This document shows positions 8,724 through 17,393 of a stretch of DNA of 64,000 nucleotides, in pieces; the stretch's first letter is position 1, and every line of letters starts with the position of its first letter. The notes beneath the pieces are model-generated. The model had not been told where the DNA came from and made no database searches. It saw nothing but the letters and a program-made list of their open reading frames with translations. Position numbers and translations under genes: made by a program. The DNA is from Staphylococcus sp. CAG:324 (GTDB lineage: Bacteria; Bacillota_I; Bacilli_A; ML615J-28; CAG-313): assembly GCA_000433035.1 (NCBI GenBank), contig FR890808.1, forward strand, positions 1-64,000, given 5' to 3'.

Positions 8724-9131
8724 TTAGAGTTTTTTGATTTTTAAACTTAAATCATAATATTTTTTCATCAAATGATAAGGCTTATCTATTTTTAAAAAAC
8801 TATGATCAATAAAAATTATGATTGTTTGTTTCTTATCCTTAACCATCTCAACAATATTATAACTATTGATATAAATATTATCAATCTCTTTCTTATTACT
8901 TGTTTGAATCAATATGATATTTTCTTTTAAGTATATTGGAACGTGTTTAAAGATACGGTATACCTTAGAAGTTGCCTCTAATCTTCCCTTTAAAGTCGTT
9001 AAATCTTCTCGTAAAGCAAAGTCTAATAACTTTTCTAATAACAAGTTTATAACGATTTCATCTTGATTTTTATATTTGATAATTGTAGACCTATTGGCTT
9101 TTTTGAGGTATAAAACATCTTTATTTATCAC
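8724..9131 (-). CDS. ComK-like competence regulator homologue (short)
   Basis: The 135-residue product has the layout of the ComK family, the DNA-binding master regulator of competence in Bacilli. LTTLKGRLEATSKVYRIFKH matches the conserved S-x-x-GR-x-x-T region, followed by PIYL, IILIQTSN (the family's IxFFPTxS) and NIYINSYNI (family SWIxxxHI). The C-terminal part has ITIF, DHSFLKI and KYYDLSLKI. It is shorter than Bacillus ComK (about 190 residues) at the C-terminus. The start is a GTG with only a weak ribosome site. It lies 7 bases after msmX and 24 before pgk, so it is co-transcribed. A diverged ComK is the best guess; DNA binding is not shown. Confidence 0.5.
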   Translation of the reverse strand: MINKDVLYLKKANRSTIIKYKNQDEIVINLLLEKLLDFALREDLTTLKGRLEATSKVYRIFKHVPIYLKENIILIQTSNKKEIDNIYINSYNIVEMVKDKKQTIIIFIDHSFLKIDKPYHLMKKYYDLSLKIKKL

Positions 9132-9138
9132 TTAATCA

Positions 9139-10275
9139 TTAATCTCTTTTAATTCTATTTTCAGTTTCAGGATTAAAGAAATGACACTTATTCATATTAA
9201 GCATTAATTTAATATTGTCATTAGTATGAATATCAATACGAGCAGGAACTTTTGCGGTAATCGCTTGACCTGTTACATCTTTACCAGGAAGTTTGACTCT
9301 AATTTGTGATTCAGCACCTAAAAGTTCTGAAATATCAACTTTGAATTCATGAGTCCATTCAGGATGTTTTGCAAAATCTTCTTCTTGATCAGAAATATCT
9401 TCTGGTCTAATACCCATAATAATATCCTTTTCAAGATAATTTTGTTCTTTTAAAACTTCAAGTTGTTCTTCTGGAATAGGAATTCTAACAACACCAAAAC
9501 GATGACTTCCACATTCAAAAATACCATCTTTACCAACAACACCATTTACAAAGTTCATTGGTGGAGTACCAATAAAACCACCTACGAAAATATTATTTGG
9601 CTTATCATAAATTTCCTTTGGTGCTCCAATTTGTTGAATCCAACCATCTTTCATAACAACAATTCTAGATGCCATTGTCATCGCTTCAATTTGGTCATGA
9701 GTAACATAAATTGTTGTTGTTCCTAAACTTTCATGAATTTTAATCAACTCTGAACGCATTTGTACACGAAGTTTAGCATCTAGATTAGATAGAGGTTCAT
9801 CCATTAAGAAAACTTTTGCGTCACGAACAATAGCACGGCCAAGGGCAACACGTTGACGTTGTCCACCTGATAATGCAGCCGGTTTACGATCCAAATATGG
9901 TTTTAAACCAAGTTTTTCAGCCGCATTTTGCACACGACGATCAATCTCATTACGAGAGAATTTTCTAAGTTTTAGACCAAATGCCATATTGTCATATACA
10001 GTAAAGTGTGGATATAGTGCATAAGATTGGAATACCATCGCAATATTACGATCTCTTGGTGCTACATCATTCATTACCTCACCATCAATTAGAAGCTGTC
10101 CACTTGTAATTTCTTCAAGTCCTGCAACCATTCTAAGTGTTGTAGTTTTTCCACATCCTGATGGTCCAACGAATACTATAAATTCACGATCTTTAATTTT
10201 TAGATTAAAATCGAAAACCGCTTGAACATTATTATTATAAATTTTGTTGATATTTTTAAGTTCAACAGTTGCCAT
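9139..10275 (-). CDS. msmX: Multi-sugar ABC transporter ATP-binding protein (MsmX/UgpC type)
   Basis: This is the cytoplasmic ATPase that powers carbohydrate ABC importers. The 378-residue product has Walker A GPSGCGKTT at 37-45, the signature LSGGQRQRVALGRA near 135, Walker B VFLMDEPLSNLD near 156, the H-loop THDQIEAMTMA, and a C-terminal TOBE/MalK-type regulatory part (IMGIRPEDISD, INTNDNIKLMLNMNKCHFF). No permease or binding protein gene is adjacent. In Firmicutes, orphan MsmX-like ATPases serve several sugar importers encoded elsewhere. It is the first gene of an operon with the ComK-like gene, pgk and tpiA. A clear ribosome site (AGGAGG) precedes the ATG. Confidence 0.9.
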   Translation of the reverse strand: MATVELKNINKIYNNNVQAVFDFNLKIKDREFIVFVGPSGCGKTTTLRMVAGLEEITSGQLLIDGEVMNDVAPRDRNIAMVFQSYALYPHFTVYDNMAFGLKLRKFSRNEIDRRVQNAAEKLGLKPYLDRKPAALSGGQRQRVALGRAIVRDAKVFLMDEPLSNLDAKLRVQMRSELIKIHESLGTTTIYVTHDQIEAMTMASRIVVMKDGWIQQIGAPKEIYDKPNNIFVGGFIGTPPMNFVNGVVGKDGIFECGSHRFGVVRIPIPEEQLEVLKEQNYLEKDIIMGIRPEDISDQEEDFAKHPEWTHEFKVDISELLGAESQIRVKLPGKDVTGQAITAKVPARIDIHTNDNIKLMLNMNKCHFFNPETENRIKRD

Positions 10276-10329
10276 AAAAATTTCCTCCTATTTTTTATTT
10301 TTTTATGATACGAGAATATTATACCAAAA

Positions 10330-10363
10330 AAGCAACAAAATTACTATAGGCAATATGTTGCTT
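10330..10363 (-). terminator. Terminator of the PucR-type regulator gene
   Basis: AAGCAACA and TGTTGCTT flank an 18-base loop, with TTTT after the stem on the minus strand. It lies immediately upstream of msmX, whose -10 (TATAAT) directly follows it. Confidence 0.6.
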
Positions 10364-10393
10364 AATTTTTTTATTTTTTAAACAATTTTTATT

Positions 10394-11230
10394 TTAGGCT
10401 AAATAAATCATTTGATATATTGCACAGGCATGGGTAAATTTTTGTAAATTTAACCCAGTTTCTTTAAAGATACTATCTAATTTATTGATAAGACTATTGC
10501 GATTCATATAAAGTAGTTTCGATGTTTGGGAGACATTTAAATCATTTTTAAACATTACACTGATGATTTCTCTTGTAGTAGCATCTTGGAATAAGGGGAT
10601 AAGTAAATTATTTTTAAGTGCTTTTTTTAAATTTACATATTCACTCCTACCTAAACTTAAAATGATATCTGCTAAATCAGTATATGCCTTTTTATAAATA
10701 CTCTCATTATCGTGATATGCTTTGATATATTCTAAAATTTCTTCACCCCTATACCTATGATTGAAAATTAAACCCTCATGTAAAATAATATCATATCCCA
10801 AATCAACACTTAAAGTTTCAAATAAATCCTTAATTTTAGTTTGATTTTCTTCAAAAAAGCAAATATTTAAATGATAAAGCTCTAAAAAATAACAATTTTG
10901 ATAAATATCAAATAACAGCTTTTGTGCAATATCCATATCTTCTTTATTGAGATGAAATACAATCATTCTAATTTTTTTAACTTTAAATGGATATTCTTTA
11001 TTTTCTAAAAGGTATTCATAAATCTTTTGTAAATCATAATCATAAGTATACATTTTTTTCTCATTATAAAGTTCTTTTAATAAATAATATTCGTTTTGAG
11101 AAATTGTTTTAGAAATTGCAAAGATGTCACAATTTGTTTTATCTTTATAAAAATAATAATAGTCATCCGTTATTTGTGTAACCTCTTCTTGCAATTTATC
11201 TTGATAAATATCTTTTAATCTTGAAAGCAT
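10394..11230 (-). CDS. PucR/CdaR-type transcriptional regulator
   Basis: The roughly 278-residue product ends in a PucR-family C-terminal helix-turn-helix: MFKNDLNVSQTSKLLYMNRNSLINKLDSI, then FKETGLNLQKFTHACAIYQMI. The N-terminal 200 residues form a mixed alpha/beta sensing region with no clear family match. The start at 11230 follows GGTGAT. Upstream in-frame codons overlap the -10 box and so cannot be translated from the promoter seen. The gene is transcribed alone, divergent from the rhodanese gene. CdaR/PucR proteins usually control uptake or catabolism of organic acids or purines. The target here is unknown. Confidence 0.75.
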   Translation of the reverse strand: MLSRLKDIYQDKLQEEVTQITDDYYYFYKDKTNCDIFAISKTISQNEYYLLKELYNEKKMYTYDYDLQKIYEYLLENKEYPFKVKKIRMIVFHLNKEDMDIAQKLLFDIYQNCYFLELYHLNICFFEENQTKIKDLFETLSVDLGYDIILHEGLIFNHRYRGEEILEYIKAYHDNESIYKKAYTDLADIILSLGRSEYVNLKKALKNNLLIPLFQDATTREIISVMFKNDLNVSQTSKLLYMNRNSLINKLDSIFKETGLNLQKFTHACAIYQMIYLA

Positions 11231-11257
11231 CTTAATCACCATATTCCTAACATATAT

Positions 11258-11286
11258 ATTATACAATAAATTTCTACCTTTTTCAA
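11258..11286 (-). promoter_or_regulatory. Promoter of the PucR-type regulator
   Basis: TTGAAA (11281-11286) and TATAAT (11258-11263), 17-bp spacer, minus strand. The -10 lies inside the longest open frame, which supports the shorter start. Confidence 0.75.
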
Positions 11287-11397
11287 GCAAACCAATTATG
11301 TTAACTTTTGAATTCATTATTTTACTTCCATAATATGACTTTATTTGCTACTTTCATTTGTTAAAATACTCATACCATACTAAAAGGGGGCATATAT

Positions 11398-11709
11398 ATG
11401 GACGAAATATCACCAATTAAATTTTTTAAATATTATCAAAAAAACATCAATTTCAAAATTATTGATATTAGAGATACAAGAGATTTTGAACTTTATCATA
11501 TTGTTGATTCTATTAATATACCATATAGTATTTTAATTGAAAAACATCATTTATTTTTAAATTGTAATCATACTTATTTTATTATTTGTAAAAATGGAAA
11601 TACTAGTTATCATGCTTGTAAGTTCTTATCCAGACTTGGTTATCATGTTATCAATGTAATTGGCGGAATTGATCATTTTATGGGAGCTGTTGTCACCAAA
11701 TATGCTTAA
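11398..11709 (+). CDS. Single-domain rhodanese-like protein
   Basis: This 103-residue cytoplasmic protein is one rhodanese domain. DIRDTRDFELYHIVDSINIP is the CH2-A region, with Asp, Arg and the DFELYHI motif. The active loop begins with Cys64 in IICKNGNTS, the persulfide-carrying Cys. SYHACKFLSRLGY and VIGGI complete the fold. Members move sulfane sulfur or help cyanide and redox chemistry. The loop has CKNGNTS instead of the common CxxGxRS, so the specificity may differ. AAAGGGGG precedes the ATG. It converges with addA, their ends overlapping by 4 bases. Confidence 0.88.
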   Translation: MDEISPIKFFKYYQKNINFKIIDIRDTRDFELYHIVDSINIPYSILIEKHHLFLNCNHTYFIICKNGNTSYHACKFLSRLGYHVINVIGGIDHFMGAVVTKYA

Positions 11710-14700
11710 CACGTAACTTTTTTAAATTCTTGTTTATAAATGGAATATAAATAAGTATCAATCTTTTTGTTTGAAACCCTCATCATATAATTTTTATAAA
11801 CAGAAAGTTGTTTGGTATAGGCAATATCATCTAAACTGCTAAGTTTATAATCAATAATGTAAATGCAATCTTTCGTTTCAATGATTAAATCTATGATTCC
11901 CTCTATTCTGTTTGCTCCTTCCTCATAAGAAAACGCATACTCGTGATAGTGCTGAAGGATTTGTTTTTCTTTGATGAAAGAACTTTCTAAAAAAGCAATA
12001 ATAAGATGTTTTACCTTTTCACTGATATGAAGATGCTGAACATTCACACTTGACATATTTGATAATTCTAAAGCTTTATGAAAATAATTACCAAGTTGTA
12101 TTATTTCTAATTCTTCTTTATCTCTAAAGAAAATAGATTCTTTAGAAGCCTGAATTTTATGAAGGCTTCTTTTTTTAAGACTCGTATCAAAAAAAGAAAA
12201 TTCTTTATAATCTATCCTATCAATAGGCTCATCTATTGTATCCTTACTTATAGAATGATATTCTTTTACCATATTGATAAATTGTAAATCTACTTCTTCT
12301 TCTAAAGACTGTAATTGAGGAGCAATCAAATTGAGTAAATCATAAAAAGAACGAATTTGTAATTTTTTTTCTTCTATTTCATCTTTTGAATAAACGATAT
12401 CGTTACGAAATTTTGGCAATACTAAGATTGCTTCTTCTTTTGGTCTTGTCAATGCTACATACAATAATCGAATTCTTTCACTAATTTCTTCTTTTAAATA
12501 ATCATTTTGTTCTAAAAATTTAAGTGGATTGGTTAAAAATAATCCATTAAGATAAATGGGCATAATAATTTGATAATTTTTACTATACAAAAAGTTACCT
12601 TTCAAATCTTGTAAATTAAATTTTTTATATAATTCTGGAAAAAAACAAATAGGAAATTCTAATCCTTTTGAAGCATGGATAGACATCATTTTTACTGCTT
12701 GATTATCAAGTGATTCTTTTTTAGTCATTTTGATAGCAAATTTCTCTTCTTCATTCACTAAAAGAGCAAAATAATTGATAACATCTATGAAACTATATTC
12801 TAGTAATGATAGACTATCTATAATGTTATACATATATAAAAGACACGATTCAGCTTTTTCTACATGATATAAATGTATCATTTTAATATATATATCAAAT
12901 TGTTGATAAACTAACTGCATACATTGCTTAAGCGTGCATACATCAAGTTGCATCGCAATTGTTTCAAATTGATTAAATAATGCTAGATTGTATTCTTTTA
13001 ATGAAGCTAAAATATGATTTGATGTTATAATTTTAGTAATATCATCATCATTCATCTCTACTAAATAACTACGCAAAACCGAAGTGAGTGCTCTTTTTAA
13101 ATGATGACTAGCATAATTTTGATCATAAAAAGAATAAATAACTTTCAAAAGATTATATATAGCATATATCTCTCCGCCAGCTGTAAAGTCTTGATCTTTA
13201 TAAATCTGAAGAGGAATTCCTTGATATTCAAAAATTTTTTTATACAAATCATACTTATCTTTAGAACTAGTTAAGATTGCAAAATCTTGGTAAGTTACAA
13301 GACGATTGTCTTTGATATTTTTATCAAAGATTTTTTTTTGATTGACCATTTGTTTGATTTTTTCAGCAATAAGAAACGCTTCTATTTCTGCTTTGGAATA
13401 AGGATTCTTTTCATCTACATCGTATGTATATATCTTTGTTTGATAATCAGATGCCTGAAATGTATCATAGGTTTTAAAACCATAGTTTAAATAATGTGCA
13501 TCATTATAATCTACTCCACCTAAATCTAGGCTCATTACATTTTGAAAAACCAAATTAACAAAATCTAAAACTTCTTTTCGTGAACGAAAGTTTTGCGTTA
13601 AATCAATTACACCGGTTTCTTTTAATTTTTGATATTTATTTTTAAAAATATCGGGATTAGCATTTCTAAATCGATAAATAGATTGTTTGACATCACCTAC
13701 CATATAAACGTTGTTATCGGCAATTAACTCTACAAGTCTTTCTTGAATATCGGAAGTATCTTGATATTCATCAATTAAAATTTCTTTTGTATGCTTCTTT
13801 ATACTATTTCGAAGTTCTTCATTTTCTTCTAATAATTGGATGGCCATTTGAGCAATATCATTAAAATCATACGCATGATGTTCATATTTATATTGATTTA
13901 AAGCTTGATCTAATTTTAACAAAATTTGAACTACCATACTAACACAAGGTTTTGTCGTCAAATACAGCTGCCTTAAATTTTTAGAACTTTCATAAACAAA
14001 TAACTCTTTCATACTTGCTATTTGCGTTTTTATTTCTTCATAAATTGTCCGATATGGTTCTTTTTCTTCTTCATACTCTACTTTAGAAGGTAATTTGGCA
14101 AATTGATATGTTGTCAAAAAGAAATAATCATCATAACTAGTTGCACTTTTTAATCTTTGACCTAATTCTACCAATCCTTCATAATGGGTTTTCAGACTAA
14201 TAGATGCCGTATAATTATGTAATGATTGGATTTTATTTTCAATCTGTGCTGTTTTTTCTTGCAAAAGTTTGTATAATTCATTTAAGATTTTAATAATAAA
14301 TTTTTCACTAAAATATTCTTCATTGTTCATTAAGATCTTTTGATAATTAGGAACTAAAACTATTTTATGGTACAGTTCTATTAAATTATGTTTTAAGACT
14401 TCATCATCTTTAGTTGTATATTGATAAAGTAACGTCAAAAAGGAAGGATTTTCTTCTTGATACAATTGATTAAAAATCTCATTTAATAAATCTAAGGAAA
14501 TCATTTTAAAAGTAATTTGATCAACTACATTGATTTGGCTATTTATATTAAGCAGATAATGATACTTTCTAACCAATTCATTCACAAAGGCATCAAATGT
14601 TTGAATATTGGCTTGATCAATATATAACAATGCTTCTTGTGAGAAAGGACTTTTGCTTTCTTTTAGCTTTGTTCTTAATCTTTCTTTCATTTCGCTAGCC

Positions 14701-14879
14701 GCAAGAGTCGTAAATGTTAAAACAATGAGTTCATTGAGTTTCACCCCTGCTTCAATTTTTTGTAACAATCGCTGTGTTAAAACTGCCGTTTTGCCACTTC
14801 CCGCTCCTGCATTTACTAAAATATCTTTGCCTTCATCATAAATCGCTTTGAATTGTTCAGCACTCCAATTGATCATCAT
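11706..14879 (-). CDS. addA: ATP-dependent helicase/nuclease subunit A
   Basis: AddA is the UvrD-like helicase and nuclease subunit of AddAB, which resects DNA ends for recombination. The product of about 1057 residues shows Walker A NAGAGSGKT near 24-31, ILIDEYQDTS (motif II) near 368, GDVKQSIYRFR near 397, LTQNFRSRKEV, MMSIHASKGLEFP, and RLLYVALTRPKEE. The C-terminal RecB-type nuclease has EGIIDLIIE near 995 and IIDYKLS near 1010. It is somewhat shorter than Bacillus AddA (about 1230). AGGAGG lies 5 bases before the ATG at 14879. The start overlaps the end of addB by 23 bases, which suggests translational coupling. Confidence 0.95.
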   Translation of the reverse strand: MMINWSAEQFKAIYDEGKDILVNAGAGSGKTAVLTQRLLQKIEAGVKLNELIVLTFTTLAASEMKERLRTKLKESKSPFSQEALLYIDQANIQTFDAFVNELVRKYHYLLNINSQINVVDQITFKMISLDLLNEIFNQLYQEENPSFLTLLYQYTTKDDEVLKHNLIELYHKIVLVPNYQKILMNNEEYFSEKFIIKILNELYKLLQEKTAQIENKIQSLHNYTASISLKTHYEGLVELGQRLKSATSYDDYFFLTTYQFAKLPSKVEYEEEKEPYRTIYEEIKTQIASMKELFVYESSKNLRQLYLTTKPCVSMVVQILLKLDQALNQYKYEHHAYDFNDIAQMAIQLLEENEELRNSIKKHTKEILIDEYQDTSDIQERLVELIADNNVYMVGDVKQSIYRFRNANPDIFKNKYQKLKETGVIDLTQNFRSRKEVLDFVNLVFQNVMSLDLGGVDYNDAHYLNYGFKTYDTFQASDYQTKIYTYDVDEKNPYSKAEIEAFLIAEKIKQMVNQKKIFDKNIKDNRLVTYQDFAILTSSKDKYDLYKKIFEYQGIPLQIYKDQDFTAGGEIYAIYNLLKVIYSFYDQNYASHHLKRALTSVLRSYLVEMNDDDITKIITSNHILASLKEYNLALFNQFETIAMQLDVCTLKQCMQLVYQQFDIYIKMIHLYHVEKAESCLLYMYNIIDSLSLLEYSFIDVINYFALLVNEEEKFAIKMTKKESLDNQAVKMMSIHASKGLEFPICFFPELYKKFNLQDLKGNFLYSKNYQIIMPIYLNGLFLTNPLKFLEQNDYLKEEISERIRLLYVALTRPKEEAILVLPKFRNDIVYSKDEIEEKKLQIRSFYDLLNLIAPQLQSLEEEVDLQFINMVKEYHSISKDTIDEPIDRIDYKEFSFFDTSLKKRSLHKIQASKESIFFRDKEELEIIQLGNYFHKALELSNMSSVNVQHLHISEKVKHLIIAFLESSFIKEKQILQHYHEYAFSYEEGANRIEGIIDLIIETKDCIYIIDYKLSSLDDIAYTKQLSVYKNYMMRVSNKKIDTYLYSIYKQEFKKVTC

Positions 14880-17286
14880 CGCTTCCTCCTTCAAAAAGGT
14901 ATGAAAAATCATCATGTTTTTTATAAACTTTTTTCATTGTTTCATTTCTATAACAAAGATCTTTTAACCTACAATATCGACAAACAGACTCATTTTTTTC
15001 ATCTGTCAGTGGTAAAATGGGAAAAAGCCCTTTTCTAATTTTCTTATTTGCTTCAAAAATCAACTTTTCGACATATAAAATGATAGCATCAAATTGAGTT
15101 TGAGTAAAAGATTTCTTTAAAAAGTTTTTATAAAAACCTTTATTAGACACAATTTGTTTAGGCAAACTACCACTCCCATTTAAAGCATTGGTATCAATTG
15201 CTAAAATAACATCCCTATCTTGTAAAGTATATCCTACATATTTTAATTGTTCTAACATTACTTTTGATAAAGGTTTATCCTCATATTTTAAAAGGCTGGT
15301 GCGAAAAACGCTTTGTAAATAGCTTCCAGCAATCTTTGCGTTAGGATCATTTGCTTTGATTAAATATAGATATAGTGGCAATTGCAAATCGAGACCTACA
15401 TCAAGAGCATACCAATTCGGATGAACTGGATTTGTTTTATAATCAATGACCAAGTAATACTCTTGATATTTTAGGATTTTATCAATCAACCCAACTACTA
15501 CCGTGTAATCATCGAGTTGCTTTTCTAATTTTTGTTCAAGACCTAAGACTTCAAAAGAAGAATGATCCATAAAATCCATTATAATTTCTACAATGAGTTT
15601 TAACTCTTCACTAAATTTATTTAAATAAAATTTTAATTTATCTTTTATTTCATATGTTTGATTTTTCACAAAATCACAAATATACACACTGATATTTTCT
15701 AAAACTTCTTCTTTTGTTCTACGATCAATATATCTTTTTGCCACAACTTTTTCTAAAACAAAATGATACATCCTACCAACAAATGTGCTATTATTATCTT
15801 CCATCTTTTCTTCAATGTTCAAAATATATTTAAGATAGAAACGAAAAGGACAACTAAAATAATCGTTTAATTTTGTATAGGATAGCTCCATAAATAAAGT
15901 TGGTAAAGCCAAGTAATCTAAAGTCGCATTAAAATCACTTTGATAACGTTTTGTTAAATCATCACAAAAATAAGTATAGCCATAAAGATAGTCAAAAGTT
16001 TTCTTTTGGTATAATCGATATAACGCATAAGCTTTAAAAAATCTCATCTTTGCCATATCTTCATTGACAATATGATAAATATGAATCGATGCATCGCAAA
16101 TATTAACAATCCTTTTTTTGGCAAGTTCCTTAATCAAATTGCTAGGCATATAAATTTTAGAAGAACAATATGTGGAATAACTTAAATGGATAGATTCATA
16201 ACTATGAATACAATCAAGTATTTTCTTTTCCTCAATTTGCGTTTTATCAAAACTCGTTAATAATTTTAAGTTTTTTCTTATCTTATCGTTTAAATACGTA
16301 TCATCTTTATAAATATGGGCAATTTCACCATGACTAAAATTCATAATAAAAATATGTGTATCATCATCATAGATGTGATTCAAAACATTTTCAATTTTGA
16401 TTGCATTGGTAACTTCTTCTTGATAAATTGTATGGATAAAAACATCTTTGATTAAATCTAGAGTAATGGAATTGATTGTTAAATCTAACATAATAAGGGG
16501 TTCTAACACTTTACCTATCTTGGAAAAAATTTTGTTATCTTTTTTATCTATAAGATAATCTTTTAACACTTTATTTAGTCGCATTGCTTCATAATTTTTT
16601 AAATCATGAAAAAAATTTTTAACAATATCTACGTCAAAAAAAGAACCTTCCCCCTCAACAATATAATCAATTTTATATATCATCAAATATTCTTCTAACT
16701 TATTTAAGTAATCTTTATTTACTTTATGAATAACAATTTTAGCAGGATCCACTTTCTTATTTAACAAAATAGCAATATGATTGACCACCTCTAATATCTC
16801 ATCATCATAATTTTCAAAATGAAAAATGGTCAATTCTTTGTCTATACTATTTGTTGTAAAACATCGTTCATAGTGTTTTAAAAATGGCAACATTTGATTA
16901 ATTAAATCATCATCCCCATAATAATTAACAAAATAAACTTTTTTACTTTTATAATAGGACAAATGATTTTCATCTAAGATCAAATGGTTGTTTTGATGAT
17001 AAAGATATAACTCATGAAGAAAGGGCTCATTACTATCTTGTTGAATAAAATAACTATTTGCAAGTTTGATTCGCAATACTTCTAAATTTGTATCTTCCTT
17101 CATATTATGAAATAACATTTGATAATCAATTGTGGTATAAATATCATCTTTTACTTCATCAAAACTCTTAAATGTAATTTTTCGCATTTGATTAGAAAAC
17201 TTCTGAATTAAGATTGGTTTGATATATTTATTTGATACAATAATGATATCTTCTTCTTGTCCAATATGTTCTATTAACTTTTCCAT
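14857..17286 (-). CDS. addB: ATP-dependent nuclease subunit B
   Basis: AddB supplies the second nuclease and, in family members, an inactivated helicase fold that reads Chi. The product of about 809 residues keeps the C-terminal iron-sulfur nuclease: SCPFRFYLKYIL near 478, VGLIDKI near 595, LVIDYKT near 613, then CRYCRLKDLC near 769-778. The Cys spacing (C-x2-C-x5-C plus a distant upstream Cys) matches the known AddB 4Fe-4S cluster. It is much shorter than Bacillus AddB (about 1160) and the N-terminal helicase half is strongly diverged, with no Walker A seen. The start at 17286 is chosen because AAGGA is properly spaced to it. Confidence 0.88.
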   Translation of the reverse strand: MEKLIEHIGQEEDIIIVSNKYIKPILIQKFSNQMRKITFKSFDEVKDDIYTTIDYQMLFHNMKEDTNLEVLRIKLANSYFIQQDSNEPFLHELYLYHQNNHLILDENHLSYYKSKKVYFVNYYGDDDLINQMLPFLKHYERCFTTNSIDKELTIFHFENYDDEILEVVNHIAILLNKKVDPAKIVIHKVNKDYLNKLEEYLMIYKIDYIVEGEGSFFDVDIVKNFFHDLKNYEAMRLNKVLKDYLIDKKDNKIFSKIGKVLEPLIMLDLTINSITLDLIKDVFIHTIYQEEVTNAIKIENVLNHIYDDDTHIFIMNFSHGEIAHIYKDDTYLNDKIRKNLKLLTSFDKTQIEEKKILDCIHSYESIHLSYSTYCSSKIYMPSNLIKELAKKRIVNICDASIHIYHIVNEDMAKMRFFKAYALYRLYQKKTFDYLYGYTYFCDDLTKRYQSDFNATLDYLALPTLFMELSYTKLNDYFSCPFRFYLKYILNIEEKMEDNNSTFVGRMYHFVLEKVVAKRYIDRRTKEEVLENISVYICDFVKNQTYEIKDKLKFYLNKFSEELKLIVEIIMDFMDHSSFEVLGLEQKLEKQLDDYTVVVGLIDKILKYQEYYLVIDYKTNPVHPNWYALDVGLDLQLPLYLYLIKANDPNAKIAGSYLQSVFRTSLLKYEDKPLSKVMLEQLKYVGYTLQDRDVILAIDTNALNGSGSLPKQIVSNKGFYKNFLKKSFTQTQFDAIILYVEKLIFEANKKIRKGLFPILPLTDEKNESVCRYCRLKDLCYRNETMKKVYKKHDDFSYLFEGGSDDDQLEC

Positions 17287-17317
17287 ATACATTCCTTTTA
17301 CTTTGCTTCTTTACATC

Positions 17318-17347
17318 ATTATAACACAATTGTTGAGGAAAGTCCAA
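17318..17347 (-). promoter_or_regulatory. Promoter of addBA
   Basis: TTGGAC (17342-17347) and TATAAT (17318-17323), 18-bp spacer on the minus strand, about 30 bases before addB. Confidence 0.65.
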
Positions 17348-17355
17348 ATATAAAA

Positions 17356-17380
17356 AACCTTTTTATTCTCTAAAAAGGTT
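17356..17380 (-). terminator. Terminator of spoIIE
   Basis: AACCTTTTTA and TAAAAAGGTT flank 5 bases. TTTTTTATATTT follows on the minus strand, just after the spoIIE stop at 17394. Confidence 0.85.
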
Positions 17381-17393
17381 AAAAGATTTGTCT

